From Liquidambar formosana (taxonomy: Eukaryota; Streptophyta; Magnoliopsida; Saxifragales; Altingiaceae): a stretch of 64,000 nt of DNA. The position numbers and the translations under genes are program-made. The stretch lies in NCBI GenBank assembly GCA_039720395.1, contig CM077833.1, positions 26,496,271-26,560,270 of the forward strand. The letters run 5' to 3'. The notes under the pieces were generated by a model. The model worked only from the letters and a program-made list of their open reading frames with translations. It was not told the origin of the DNA and searched no databases. Shown here in pieces: positions 50,197 to 62,269 of this stretch (the stretch's first letter is position 1; the number at the start of each line of letters is the position of its first letter).

Positions 50197-52819
50197 TCAA
50201 GGACTGAACAATTTTTTTACTTTGTGTATGAGCCTTCGACAGATGGGACACACCTTGTTCTCCCCTTCCACAATCCTGCAAAAACGCATCCTTGTAAGAT
50301 CCCTAGTAATCAATATCTTGGAAGAGAAAATGAATCCTTTTTCATACATCTACCTCTGAGCGCAGTCATAGCAGGTGGCACAGTGGCCACAAGGAACAAA
50401 GAAACAGTTGCGCTGCCCGTCGTAACAAATCACACAAATCTTCCCATCATATAAATCATCCGAAGTGCTACTAGACATCCCCGACTCTTCGTCTTCTTCC
50501 CCCGTTCCATATGTGAATCGAATTGGCTTCTCCGGCATTAAAGGGCTGGTCTCACTTATTTCCCTCACTGTTACATCCCCTGTATTACTTTCCCCATCAC
50601 AAGCTCCAAGGTATTTCAGTATCAAAAAGATAACAATCACAACAAATCCTGCAAACCATGGATAAGTAGAGGTCATGGATGCTTGTTACAAAAAGGATGA
50701 TTGGAATGGAAGCATCAAAATGAGGTCTGAGTCTGATGTAGTACCTAAAATTGCGACATAAGTAATCACGCGTGCCACGAAAGAAAGCTCGACGTACCAT
50801 CCACCAAGATCCCCCTACAATTTGATATTAAGTTGCAGCAAAGTTATTAAAATTTGCAAGAGGGGAAATTACCATGTGGGTGAGGAAAGGGATGAGGCCC
50901 TTACATTGTTGGGTGTGCTTAGTACGACAAATTGAGTATTAGGGAACAGAAGTTTGAGCTGGCATGATCCATTCGAAGTTGAACACATGCTCTTAGCTTT
51001 GGTTATATCGTACATCTTGGATGAAACATTCACATTCATATTCATTATGATGCTTTTGGGATTGGTGTTTATGATGCCAACGTAGTACTTATCGTCTTCC
51101 TCAATGGTGTACTCAGCTTCTCTACCTGAACAACATATTACATTGTTTTAATTCATAATTTTTTTTCTTTTTCTTTTAAATTTTCATGTCCTTGACATTA
51201 TTCTTGTTTCAGTTTGGTGGTTCATTGGATACTGCTATGCTCCTTATCGATGTGATCAAATCAAAAAGCAAGACAATTGGATGGAAAGTTGCAATTGAGC
51301 AACAGAATTTAACAATAGAGCTTCCATTAGGGGCAGGAGGCCTCCTTTGGGATAAGCACAGGGGAGATGGCTTAAATTCTTAATTAGACAGAGTCTCTTA
51401 TTTCAGAGAATATGCAGAACAAATCTAATTAATCTCTCCAAAGTTGCTAGTTTGCTACCTCTAGGTTTTAGACCTTTGGACTTCCATTGTTCCTCCCCCA
51501 ACCCCCAGCCCAGAGGAAAAAAGAAAGAAATTAACAATGAATCATATTACCCAAAAAAAACTAAAAAAAGCAAACCCATTAACTGTCCCTTGTAGGACAA
51601 TTATTAGCACTTCGAACGAGTAGAACTTCCATGTAACTGTGATATGGCCAGGTGGTATCACCAGCCAATCACAGGCAAGCAGAGTGAGAAAATCAGTATA
51701 CTTGTAGGTCCCATTTTCCCACTTTGCTTGCCTGTGATTGGCTGGTGATACCACTTGGCCATATCACAGTTACATGGAAGTTTTTGCCACTTCGAACATG
51801 TTGTACTGTCAATTTTCATAGCCGGGAAAAAAAAAAAAAAAAAGGTTTGTTCCATTTCTCAAAAAAGCCCCCTTGCTCACCCTAAAGCTAGAATTTAATG
51901 GCTAATAAAATATAATTCTCTAAAACATCTAAGTGTGGTGAATCAATTCACTCAATACTTACTAATAAAACAATTATCATGAACAAGTAGATGGGTTACC
52001 GTCTGTTGGATCATTGAGGGCAAGGGCATCAGGGGAACTTGTTGGATCTGGCAGCAATGTTTCATAGTCTCGTTCTCCTGTCGAAGACACATATACTCAT
52101 AAATCTGTTATTCAATAAACCCAAATGTCCCAATTGAAATGGACTTAATTTTACAGGGAGTACAAAATTTTTATATGAAGAAAGTAATGGCAAACTAAAA
52201 ATAACCGAAAATAACCTTTAATTATATTCACTTGAAGCTGACTCAAACTGCTAGTCTGAGCTTCCCATCTCATACGGATCCTCGAACCCTTGTTCAACCA
52301 CAAGGAGAACCCCTGGAAAATAGAATTGCACCCTCTCTAGAAGATCTATTTTCATCATTTCTCGAAGCATAAACTGGAAAAAGTAGAAATAAAAAACACT
52401 ACAAATGTTACCTTGCGACTGTAGGATCCAACAATCAGATAATTTGAAACACTCCAATTTGTTACGCAGTTCAATTCAGGCTTTTCTGTGAACCCATAAA
52501 GGAAAACCGGTTTCCTATCATCATCTCTCACTTCAACCTGCTTTACGAATACAGAGCTCGCCCTCATCAACCGCGACGAGCTTGGTCCCAGGACCATACG
52601 ATAACTCCCGTAATACCCATATCGAAGAGTCACCGAAACTGCAAAAATTGATGGGAGAGAAATGCTTGGGTGAGAAGGGAGGGCCCATTGATTGAAAATT
52701 GTACAGAAGATAAAAAATTACATGCCACATATCCAAAGGGTCAGAGGAGCCAGCAAGCGAGCCCAGGATTCTTGCCACCGCTGCGAATGGCTGGGACGTG
52801 TGACCACTGTCCTGTACAT
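50197..52819 (-). CDS. APD: APD-type RING E3 ubiquitin ligase, membrane protein, 385 aa
   Basis: E3 ligase of the ABERRANT POLLEN DEVELOPMENT family, endomembrane-anchored in Arabidopsis. Eight exons join in phase: 52819-52729, 52638-52412, 52312-52216, 52077-52000, 51125-50905, 50814-50745, 50648-50354, 50275-50197. An N-terminal hydrophobic segment (about residues 20-35) is followed by the lumenal-type domain with YYGSYRMVLGPSSSRLM and GFSLWLNKGS. A second hydrophobic segment (FVVIVIFLILKYLGA) precedes the C-terminal RING: CVICYDGQ, then FVPCGHCATCYDC, then CPICRRLI at the very end. The first donor is the least certain splice (GTGGCA, chosen for phase). The start is the first ATG in the exon 1 frame; the upstream extension has no ATG. 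A foldback transposon sits in intron 4. Arabidopsis APD genes act in pollen mitosis; the role here is inferred from family only. Confidence 0.9.
51618..51787. mobile_element. Foldback MITE (Mutator-like) in APD intron 4, 170 bp
   Basis: ACTTCCATGTAACTGTGATA at left is matched by TATCACAGTTACATGGAAGT at right, and pairing runs about 70 bp per arm with few mismatches, leaving a short loop. CACTTCGAAC is repeated exactly at 51608-51617 and 51788-51797, a 9-10 bp duplication that suggests the Mutator superfamily. Confidence 0.83.
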
Positions 52820-53173
52820 GGCCTCTGTAGGAGGGGAAGAAGGTTGGGGAGACAATGAGAGGCAGAGAGAGGAAGAGAGAGGAACAGCTAATGGTCTACT
52901 GAAAGAGAGGAAACATTGGGAAAGGAGACTGGTTGGTTTGGGGAATGTGCTTTCCCATAGGTTCAACCAACCATTTTTGCTGAGATGAGATTGGCGGGTT
53001 TTTGAATGGCAAGCGTTTTTGAACGTTAGGTGTCAGTCATTTGGCCTACCTAGATTTGTAAGTGTTGCTGTCAGGGTACAATGGGCTCTAACATTCTGTG
53101 TTAGGGTACTTCTCCATGAACAAATTGGGGTACCCAAAACCCGATGGCCCATGTGATAACCCATTACATTTTG

Positions 53174-53213
53174 AGCACCCAAAAAAAAAAAAAAAAAAAG
53201 AAAAAGAAAACCC
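53174..53213 (+). mobile_element. Tail-only retroposon insertion, 40 bp
   Basis: CCCATTACATTTTG is repeated exactly at 53160-53173 and 53214-53227. The insert between them is AGCACCC followed by about 30 bases of A-rich tail. A 14-bp duplication around an A-tail is the mark of target-primed reverse transcription that copied almost only the tail. Confidence 0.6.
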
Positions 53214-53389
53214 CCCATTACATTTTGTCATAACCCATTCAAATTGTGCATAATGTCACGTGGGTACCATATGGGAGACGATACAGCAAGGGTATCATAG
53301 AATTTTCCCAAATTTATAGGGCTTCAAAGAAGCGTTTGCATCTGAGCTTGATTTTAGTTAGTTGCAGATATTTACATTGAGGTCCAAAA

Positions 53390-53638
53390 TTTGTCATTTA
53401 AGTGAATTTGTTTGCCATTTATAATTTTCATTTTTGTAAAACTAACGGAAACTATAAATGGCAAAAAAGTTCTCTTAGACGATATATTTTTGAAAAATTT
53501 TCTTTTACAAAATTATTTAAAATAATGTTTTCTAGTTGACCATGCAACAAGTTTTCATAAAAACCTTTTATATATTTCATAAAATCTTTAAAAAAATTAT
53601 TTAAAAATAAAGTTGAGAGGTTGCAATAGCCGTCCTCC
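53390..53638. mobile_element. Truncated copy of the 49.0-kb foldback MITE family
   Basis: TTTTCATAAAAACCTTTTAT, AATGTTTTCTAGTTGACCATG and the end GGTTGCAATAGCCGTCC match the right arm of the 49033-49432 element. The left terminus is missing or too diverged to recognise. Confidence 0.6.
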
Positions 53639-54918
53639 ACACGAAATCAAAACTTGTGAGACTTGATCTTTCTTAAGCATTTAATAAAGAGCTGGGCCAG
53701 GCTCAACGAATTAGCCCACAAGCAAGTCAAGCTGGGCCCACAACGAATGCGGTATCCTACCCCCAGCCCTGCCCAAAAAATCTGCCCGGCGTAATTAAGG
53801 GCTCGGCTGCTGCTACCCGCTGGATGGTCCACTTGCATGACGACCCTTCTATCAGTCATTTTCACAAAAATGAGGACCCCAAGTCTAGCAGGCCATGAGG
53901 CCCATGACTTTAATTTCCGGTCGAATGTTTTCTCGTCCATCGCTCTCGTTAAAGATGTACTCCGCTCATAATATTGAACACATGGCAGTTTACAATTTTA
54001 TTTTCTACATTTTTCCATTTCTATCATTTTTTTTTTTTTTTTTTTTTTTGATAATAGATAGAAGCTATCCTTTTTATTTATTTATCTATTTATTTTATTT
54101 TTATGAACGATTGAGAATTTTCATTCATAAAATCACTTATACAAATCAGTAAGAAATTGGTCTCTTATAAACTCCGGAACCAAGTAAATTGCGAGTCACC
54201 TTCTTGCCGCAAAAAATTTCAATAAATCACACCTTTTTTTTCAAAATTCCACAAAAATTTCCTATTGTAAAAAATACATATGAGATGTATTAGGAGTCGT
54301 CCAAATTCTATATATTCCCAGTGATGAAGGGAAATTTAATAGAAGAAAAAAAGATCCGTATCGCATGTAAACCATTCAAGAAGTGTACGTGTCAGGCTGT
54401 GGGAGCTCCGGTGGGTGTTGAAGCCTTCAATGCACTGAAGACGATGGTGAGAATCTGAATTCTGAAACGCCTCAAGATCCTCTCCAGTGTCCAGTCTGCA
54501 GTGCAGCCACTGGGTGAAGTTTGGCGTATGTTTTTTTTTCTTGGCAGTGGAGAGCGGTGGTGAGGAAGTCACACGTGCGGGAGACGCGTGGGAGGACGAG
54601 CAGAGAATGAGGTTGGGAAGGAAGCAAGAAAGAGAGGACACGTCGCCATTGCTAACTTTGTGGCAGGGTATCCTCCTCGTTGCCCACGCCTTCAAAACCA
54701 CAACTGAAAGTACACATTTTTTGTGGACCCCATCCTCCTCTGCGCATTTTAACCTGGACCACCTCAGACCAAGATGCCTTCTCTCACTTCCACCCCTCTA
54801 TTTATCACGATACATTCTTATCAACTCAAGACATTTTTTATCTTTCTTTCTTTTTTTTTTTTTTTTGTCTCAGAGATTTTGAATCATTTACTTGGGAGGC
54901 TTTCAGTGCTAATATTAG

Positions 54919-55971
54919 TGCTGCGTTTGGTTCAGGAAAAAAGAATATGACGCTAAGGAATAGGACATTACTTGGGAATAAAAATGTGATGAATATTACT
55001 TATCCCATGTTTAGTTGGTTGAGAATGGGTCTTGGGAATTCTTTAAACATTTCCAAATCCTATGTTTGATTAGATCAGGAATATGATTCCTATTTAAATG
55101 AAATTTCTATAATACCCTCACTTTCCTTTTTCTTTTTACTTCTCTGTTTCTTTCTCTCACGCAGTCACACTATCCTCACTTACTCTCTTCTTTTTTTTCT
55201 TTTTTCTTCTCTGTTTCTTTCTCTCTCTCACTCTCCTCTCTCACCTTCTCCAACGCCATTGCTACCACTACCATATCACTGTCGCCTTCTTCTCACCTTT
55301 TCTTCTTCTTGCTCCAACCTCCACCACTTCTAGTAATTGGCCAGCCCTGTTTCTCTATCCTCCCTACTTTCTCTCTCTAAAATATGTACCCAACTCACCT
55401 TTATTTGATGGGAATTCACACCAATGATAACGGCAATTCAACAGCAATTGTAAAATCTACAAAAAGAAAAAGGGAGCCAATGCAAGAGAAGGCAAAGAAG
55501 GAGAAGGGCCAGCGAAGATCACTTCGGAATTGCCACCATCGATCGCTTTAGAATCACCGCCCTGGAAAGCTTTGAAATTGACCCCATGTCCACAATCATC
55601 GCCTACGTTCATACGATCAGCCATACTTCACCTTCAAGCTTCAACTGCTGCTTCAATTCTCTTCGGTGTGCCATGGGAAGAGGCAATTGCTAATCGCGTT
55701 TTGGGGGAGATTGGGAGAAGGGACATGGGTGAAATAAAAAAATATTGTTTGGAAAGAAGGGAGGGCACGGTGGTCATATTTTTTATACTAAAAATCATTC
55801 CCAGGCAACACAAATCAAACCCACCTCCCACCTAGTTTTCAGATGCCCAGAGCCAATGGGAAAGTGAGGGTAGCGGGAATGTATCATTGCTGAGAAAGAG
55901 ACGCACCCAAACATTGGAATCGGAAATGCGAACCCATTCCTAGGAATGAAACCCCCATACCAAACACTGCC
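54919..55971. mobile_element. Possible PIF/Harbinger-like non-autonomous element, ~1.05 kb
   Basis: TGCTGCGTTTGGTTCAGGAA at left and CATACCAAACACTGCC at right are imperfect inverted repeats, and both ends carry GGAAT/ATTCC words inward. TAG flanks both sides (54916-54918 and 55972-55974). The interior is CT-rich with a 101-aa ORF of no recognisable type. The ends are only moderately similar. Confidence 0.5.
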
Positions 55972-56050
55972 TAGGTGTTTTGGGTTCTAGCTCCATACTC
56001 TTTTTAGGGTAATAAGATTATAAAAAATATTATTGAAAGTAAATACTTCT

Positions 56051-56272
56051 TTCTTTTTTCTTTTTCTTTTTTTTGGTTTTTGACCCAGTGTATCTTCAAA
56101 ACTGACAACCAAGGGATAAATCACTGTCACGACGGGTGGCTAACGGTAAATTACTAGCTCAGAAATTTTTTCCAAAAGTGCTAGAACTCGAACTCAAAAT
56201 CTTTCACCTCCACTCGAGATAGCTATTTTGGAGCAAAGTGCCTAACCACTAGACCAACCCACTGAGTTATTT
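56051..56272 (-). mobile_element. tRNA-derived SINE with 15-bp target duplication, 222 bp
   Basis: On the minus strand GGTTGGTCTAGTGGTTAGG (near 56260-56242) is a good pol III A box and GAGTTCGAGTTCTAG (near 56195-56180) a B box. The element ends in an A-rich tail (T-rich on plus near 56051-56075). AAAGTAAATACTTCT is repeated exactly at 56036-56050 and 56273-56287, so the insertion is clearly defined. Confidence 0.85.
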
Positions 56273-57848
56273 AAAGTAAATACTTCTAGCAAGACTAATT
56301 ATCATTGCAACAACAATATCATGGGTACAAAAAAAATATTAAAAGTGTGGAAAAAAAATCCACTCAATACTATTTTTTGTGGTCATGATTTGACTATCAT
56401 CAATTAGGATTTTTCTTAAAGTTGTTTATGACATTCTTTTCATCCAAATACAGCTTGACCCAACAATGGCACCACTTTCTTTGTTAGGGGGAAAAAAAAA
56501 GACTAAATTTTTACTCATATATATCTTTTATCATATTTTTATTAAAAATAGTCATACACCATATCATGACCATCATCGTTCCATTGACACCAACGTTTCT
56601 TCAACCCATGGATGAGGGTAGGGTCCAATGGTTGGACCCTTTGGCAGAGTCATCTCACACATATCTCTCACGAGATTTTATATGAGAAATTGAAACGTGA
56701 ACATTTTACTTCGAAGGATGTGTGATGGGTGAAATTAACAAATGGCCACTGAACAGTAGCGTGAGCACCCACATTTTAGTTGTAACGGACGTCCTAAAGT
56801 TACGAAATCACCCCTGTCACTTTCACTCAATTATATACGATTCCACACCCAAAAAAATTAGAAATTAAAAATTTCATAACAAGGAGGATTTTGTCATAAT
56901 AATTATATTGACAATGCCCAACGAGAAGGGATGAAACAGTGGTTCTTGATTAGATTTATGGCTCAAAAAGCAGAACTTCTTGAATTTGATTGATTCTCGA
57001 TCTCAATCCCACTTTTGTTTGAGATTAGTCATGGGTTGTTTCTTTTCACTAAGTCATCAATCAGGTTTCTCCTACGCATTAATTAGGATCCGGATTTGGT
57101 GAAATTTAGGACTGTAATTGCGTGGTGAAGTTACCGTTAAATTGACGCCATGTAACAAAGAAAAAAAAATGGACGACTCGGATTAACTAGTAACAAAACA
57201 ATTAAGATCAAAGCATTAATTAGAGTCCCAAGCTTCACCAAATCCCAATCCGCATTAATTATACATAGTGAATGGCTCAAAGGTTTGGATACCTTGGTCA
57301 AGTTCCATAAACTTAACTTTTGCACACCATTGGATTCACTAGATCCAATGATATTCTAAAAGATTGACGTGGCCAAATTCTATTCACTATTTGACAAATC
57401 AACTGAAGTGCAAAATCCACTTACATATACTCTTTATATTATATAATAAAGTAAAATTATTGGGTTTACCAAAAAAAAGTAAAATTTTTGGAGTGCCCAA
57501 ATCAGTTCCATATTTTTGAGAGAGCGAGTAAAATCAGGCTTCCTTCAAAATCCCTAACTTGCCTGGCCATACACCGCCATCTCTCTCTCTCTCTCTCGTC
57601 ATCTTCTGTAAATGGCCTGACAGTGACAAAATCCATCGTCTGTTCTCCTCCCTTCTTTCTATCATCCCTTCTCATCCTCACTTTCCTACTTTTTCTTCCA
57701 TTGATTTCCCAACAGTACCCATTCAAATCTTTCCGTGGAGTTCTATTAAATATGTCAAGGTCCATACGAGAGAGACAGTTTTGATCCTCTTTCTGTACTA
57801 TTTCCCTATTGACTAGTTTTCCTTACAGTCAACCTCTTACAAGGGTTC

Positions 57849-57858
57849 ATATATATAG
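57849..57858 (+). promoter_or_regulatory. Putative TATA box of the MADS gene
   Basis: ATATATATAG lies about 73-82 bp before the ATG at 57931, and the leader after it is A-rich. This fits a plant core promoter by position. No CArG box was identified with confidence. Confidence 0.45.
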
Positions 57859-57930
57859 GCTCACAGAAAAAAAGAAAAAGAAAAAAAAAGATATACATCT
57901 CGATCAGAAACAATTAAAAGAAAGAGAAAC

Positions 57931-60245
57931 ATGGGGAGGGTGAAGCTTCAAATTAAGAAGATTGAGAATACAACTAATAGGCAGGTCACTTTCTCAAAAA
58001 GGAGAAATGGACTTATCAAAAAAGCTTATGAACTTTCTGTTCTCTGTGATGTTGATGTGGCTCTAATTATGTTTTCCCCTTCTGGAAGAGTCAGTCTCTT
58101 CTCTGGAAATAGGAGGTCTGCTGAAAACATGGGCTTACCATAGATACTTCCTTTCACTTTTCCTTTAATGCTCTCCCGTTTTTTTTTTTTTTTTAGATAC
58201 AGAATTAATCTTGTTCCATTCTTGAGTATAAGAAAATTGATTTATTTTTGGTCTGTTTGAAGCATCGAAGAGATTCTTGCACGATATGTAAATCTTCCTG
58301 AGCATGAGCGAGGACGGTAAGGAGATCTCTGCAAGCTCTGAAAGTTTTTAGCTAATCTAATTTTTGATTTTGATGTTGATTTTTTTTCTCTTTCTTTTAT
58401 GTGGGTATGTTCTATATTTCCATGCAATCTTAAAGGTTACATAATCAAGAGGTACACACTCTCTACCTATTATCGTCCAATGGGCAGGGATGGTTTGAAT
58501 GCTTCTTCTGATTTTTTATTTTTTTATTTTATCTTTTGGCTATGATGGATTCTCTCCAATTATTTGCAGCATCTCCAAAGGGCTCTTGGTAAATTGAGGG
58601 TTGAAGCCAATCAGTGCTATCAAGCAGCCAGGTCCTGATTCTTCTCTTCTAAAGCCCCTTACTTTCTCAATTCATCTTGATGATTTTTTACATTTTTTTT
58701 TTTTTTTTTGGGGGTGGGGGTGGGGGTGGGGGGAGGAGGTGGTTCAGTACCATTATTTTGTTTTTATTAATTTACTAGCTTCTCTTTTTTAACCTTTTTT
58801 TTTTCTTTTTTTCTTTCAATTTTTTGTTGTTGTTGCTGTGATGCAGCCCAATCAATTCTGATTCTCAACTTGAGGTATTTTATGCATGAGAACTAATATT
58901 AACCGAGTAATTTGCTTTTCATTAGCTACCTTCTTCGATACTCTAATAATTAATTTACGCGGAATTATAGGAAATTCAACAAGAAATCCTTAAATATAAG
59001 TCCCAATTGGAGGATATGAAGAACCGGCTAAGGTTAGTCCCGATTATTTGCTTCTATCAACCCTAATCTCTAAAGGTTCTTGAAAAATGATTCAAATTTA
59101 GAAAAACCATCAAGCCATCACATGTATGTCCCCCTTTTTTTTTCCTCTCTCCTAGGATTTTTGAAGGAAACCCTTCTGAAATCACGACATTGTTGGAGGC
59201 TGGGTACCGAGAGCAGGTTCTTCAGGAGACATTGAAACGTGTGTCTATGCACAAGGTAATTAAATTAAGATCTACTTCTTAATCAATCATACGTACTCTT
59301 CCCTTTACACCCTGGGACTTATAAAATTTATGATTAATGAACAGCGAGTTTTGGAGGAAAAGTATTCTTGTGGTGCACCGCCAACTTCACAGGTATGTAG
59401 AGGCCTTCTTCTTAAATCTTTCTTTATCTGATGAAAGGAAGAGATGCAAAAGAATATGCAAAAGAGTAAACATATCGGTGTTTTGCTTACTTACAATTAG
59501 GTACATCTGCCTCCAGAGACGACTGTGAATGCTAATGGTTTTGTCACGGCAAGTCCAAACAATATCATGGAGTGGCTTCCACAAAGAGACCCACAAGTCC
59601 AGATCATGAATTTTTTGGATTCGAATGGTCTTCTTCCTTTGAGGTGCTTAAATTTGAGTTGCTAAAAGGGAAAAAAAAAAAATTTATTAGCATATATGGT
59701 AGTTTTATTTGTACCTAAATACTAAATCCTTTCTTCAAAACTCTTTTTTTTTTTTTTTTCCACCTCACTTTTATTCCAGAGATCAACCACAGCGCGTAGT
59801 CGAAATCTTACCACAACCCTCATCTCTCCTTCAAGGACAAAACTTGCAACTGTTTGATGATCACATGAGCCCAGGCAGTGGGTTGGAGGATGATAATAAC
59901 GTGCAACGTCCTGAGTTTGGACAAGTTATCGATGTCAACCTATCTCCGTGGGCTGAATTATATGCAACAGGTACTTGTTTTGCATCATTTGTCCCTTTGT
60001 AGAGAAATATTGAGATGCATGAAACCCTTTTTAGAGTATGAGTAGATAATCATGAACTTTCTTCAAATTTTATCAATCCTGTTTTTCTCGTTCTTAATTA
60101 AGCAGTACTCCTAGAAAATTTACCTCTCTTTCCGTAATGACTTACGACAATAAAAATATTATTGGCAGGAAATGGCCCTTTCCCCGCTGCACAGCCAAGA
60201 GGACGACAGCTAGTTGAACTGCTTTTGTCTCAGTTTACGCCGTGA
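57931..60245 (+). CDS. MIKC*-type MADS-box transcription factor (AGL66/AGL104-like), 321 aa
   Basis: DNA-binding regulator; MIKC* factors act mainly in pollen of flowering plants. Eleven exons join in phase: 57931-58115, 58263-58316, 58436-58451, 58570-58631, 58847-58874, 58971-59032, 59156-59255, 59345-59392, 59501-59643, 59780-59970, 60169-60245. Residues 1-61 are a complete MADS domain ([20 protein letters not shown] at the start, [16 protein letters not shown] near the end). After it come [19 protein letters not shown], a keratin-like coiled-coil region to about residue 185 ([20 protein letters not shown] and [10 protein letters not shown]), and a C-terminal part with [11 protein letters not shown] and SPWAEL. 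The many small exons, including one of 16 nt, and the INLPE-type block fit MIKC* and favour the AGL66/67/104 group over AGL30/65/94. Clade placement is from remembered family patterns and is less certain than the family. Confidence 0.9.
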
Positions 60246-62012
60246 ACCATATCAACATCACCCATGAAATGGCCCTTTGCTGGGTCTATATTTTGTCCTC
60301 GTCTTTGTTGTTGGTGGTGTCCCCCCACAACCTTGTGGAATGTTTTGAACAGTAAGGTGTCTTGAACGACTATTTAGCTACTCTTCTATAGTTTTGGATC
60401 CATGAAGGCCCGTTATCATTTTGGGTCTAACTTAAAAGACCCTATTGCATTAAACCTAGCATGGATCGGATATGTAGGAGTTGTGAATGTAATGTTTGTT
60501 GTTATATATACTATTTTATGTCCATTTGAAGAAATTAATTATTAGGAGTTGCTTAATTTGGTCTTGGTCCCATTGAAGCATTTGGTTAGTAACAAGCATA
60601 TTTAACTGTATAATTTCTATATGAGTCTAATTAGCTTGACTGTTCATCTATCATTACTAATGCGATGATGAAAAGCACAACGGATGCCAGGACAAATGGA
60701 CGCTAGGACAAATGAACATGTGTCCAACATGTGGCCTCATGTTTTCAAGAGACACCGTGTTTACGTGTCTGAGTAATTGTCATTACTGGGCAATGTTTTC
60801 TAGAGACACTTTTTCATAGTTTTGGGTAATACTTACTGTTTTTTGTAATAATAAATTGTCATGTAAATATTTTTCTTTCAATATTATGTCTTTTTATATA
60901 TATATATATATATATATGTGGTATGGAAGGTACTCTTTGAAGTTTGTAAGTGCTCGGATTTATGGATCAAAATTGATCGAATAGGAGATATGAAAGGCTA
61001 TTAAAAAAAAAGAAAGACTCAATTATTCCTCGTCACGACTCACACGAGAGAAAACAAGAGGTAAAACAATCGTTTTGTTGAAACGTACAACCCATTAAAT
61101 TGGCGAGACTGAAAGAATAGAAACACATGCCAAAGCGTTTGACCCTTGCGATGCATTTAACGTCTCATTTAAATACAATACGACAAGTGCATTAATATGG
61201 TAGATCGAGGTCGGTGAGACGACCAAGATAGAATCACCCGAGTCTAGATGACAAATCGCCAAACTCGAACAATCCCTAATCTCGATTTGATTTCGAAGCT
61301 ATAGAGTCTAGCCAAATGAGGAATTGAAAAGTCTAACTAAAGGCCTGTGATACCTTTCGTTTGCCAAAGAATACCTTAATACACATTCATCTTTCAAAAC
61401 CTTGCTCAAAACTATTTTACATATGGCTCCCCTAAAACCTAAAACTTGACTTAAAACCATGAACATCACTCGTTAAATCAAACTCTTCTCCTCTTTAAGC
61501 TTTAACTCTGTCTCAAGACCTCAAATTTTGTCTTTATATTAGGAAATTTGTATTCAAATTTTAATCTATGAATAATCTTAGCTTAGACCTTTCATATTAT
61601 CAGACTCTTATTGTAATTAATATATACTGATTATAATTTTTCCGAATTTTGTCTTCATATTTCCAACCCCATCCAAAATATTTAAACCTAAAAAAAAAAA
61701 GAAAAAAAAGTGAACACATAAAATATCCTGAGCCCACCGTGAATAGGATTTACCATATTTTCACTTATGATATCTCTCAGAAGTCAGAACCAATAGTGTG
61801 TAAATATATATTATAGTGACCAACCTCATGGGAGACCATATGCGCACGCCACTTAATTAAGGGTTTCATTTTATACAAAGCTAGGTGTCAAGGTTGTTTA
61901 AATGATTACATAATTATCTATATATCTATATCAATATTACTTATAAAAAAATGAATGTGAGAAAAACTTTTGATTGACTAATATATATACCCTTATTTTA
62001 ATTTTTAAATAC

Positions 62013-62166
62013 ACAACTACCCTTCTGCATATATAGGAAATATAGCAATATAAAATACATACCTTAATAAGAATTCTAAGGAAACTATACAACTACCCTT
62101 CTGCATATATATAAGAAATATAGTAATATAAAACACATACCTTAATAAGAATTCTAAGGAAACTAT
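62013..62166. repeat. Two tandem 76-bp repeats plus a partial third
   Basis: ACAACTACCCTTCTGCATAT begins at 62013 and 62089, and each copy continues through a CATACCTTAATAAG stretch to AATTCTAAGGAAACTAT. A partial copy (GAATTCTAAGAAAACGG) follows near 62204. AT-rich, no gene. Confidence 0.85.
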
Positions 62167-62269
62167 AATTTGTATAATAATTAAATAAAACCAAACTCAT
62201 ATAGGAATTCTAAGAAAACGGAAACTATAATTTGTATATCTATACTACCTATAAAAGCTTGTATCTTAC

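Larger units (their letters stand above)
52820..57930. other. Repeat-rich spacer between the APD and MADS genes
   Basis: The APD promoter is at the left and the MADS promoter at the right; the two genes are divergent. Between them are a tail-only insertion (53174-53213), a MITE fragment (53390-53638), a T-run near 54029-54048, a possible PIF element (54919-55971) and a SINE (56051-56272). Short ORFs at 54487-54882 and 57488-57784 show no recognisable protein. Confidence 0.55.

Noticed and set aside
52820..52966. In-frame N-terminal extension of the APD protein
   Set aside because: The extended frame begins with TTG and contains no ATG before 52819; its Ser/Leu/Pro-rich content looks like a translated leader.
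54487..55835. ORFs of 101-131 aa
   Set aside because: T-run-derived Phe stretches and CT-rich repeat sequence; no domain and no splice partners found.
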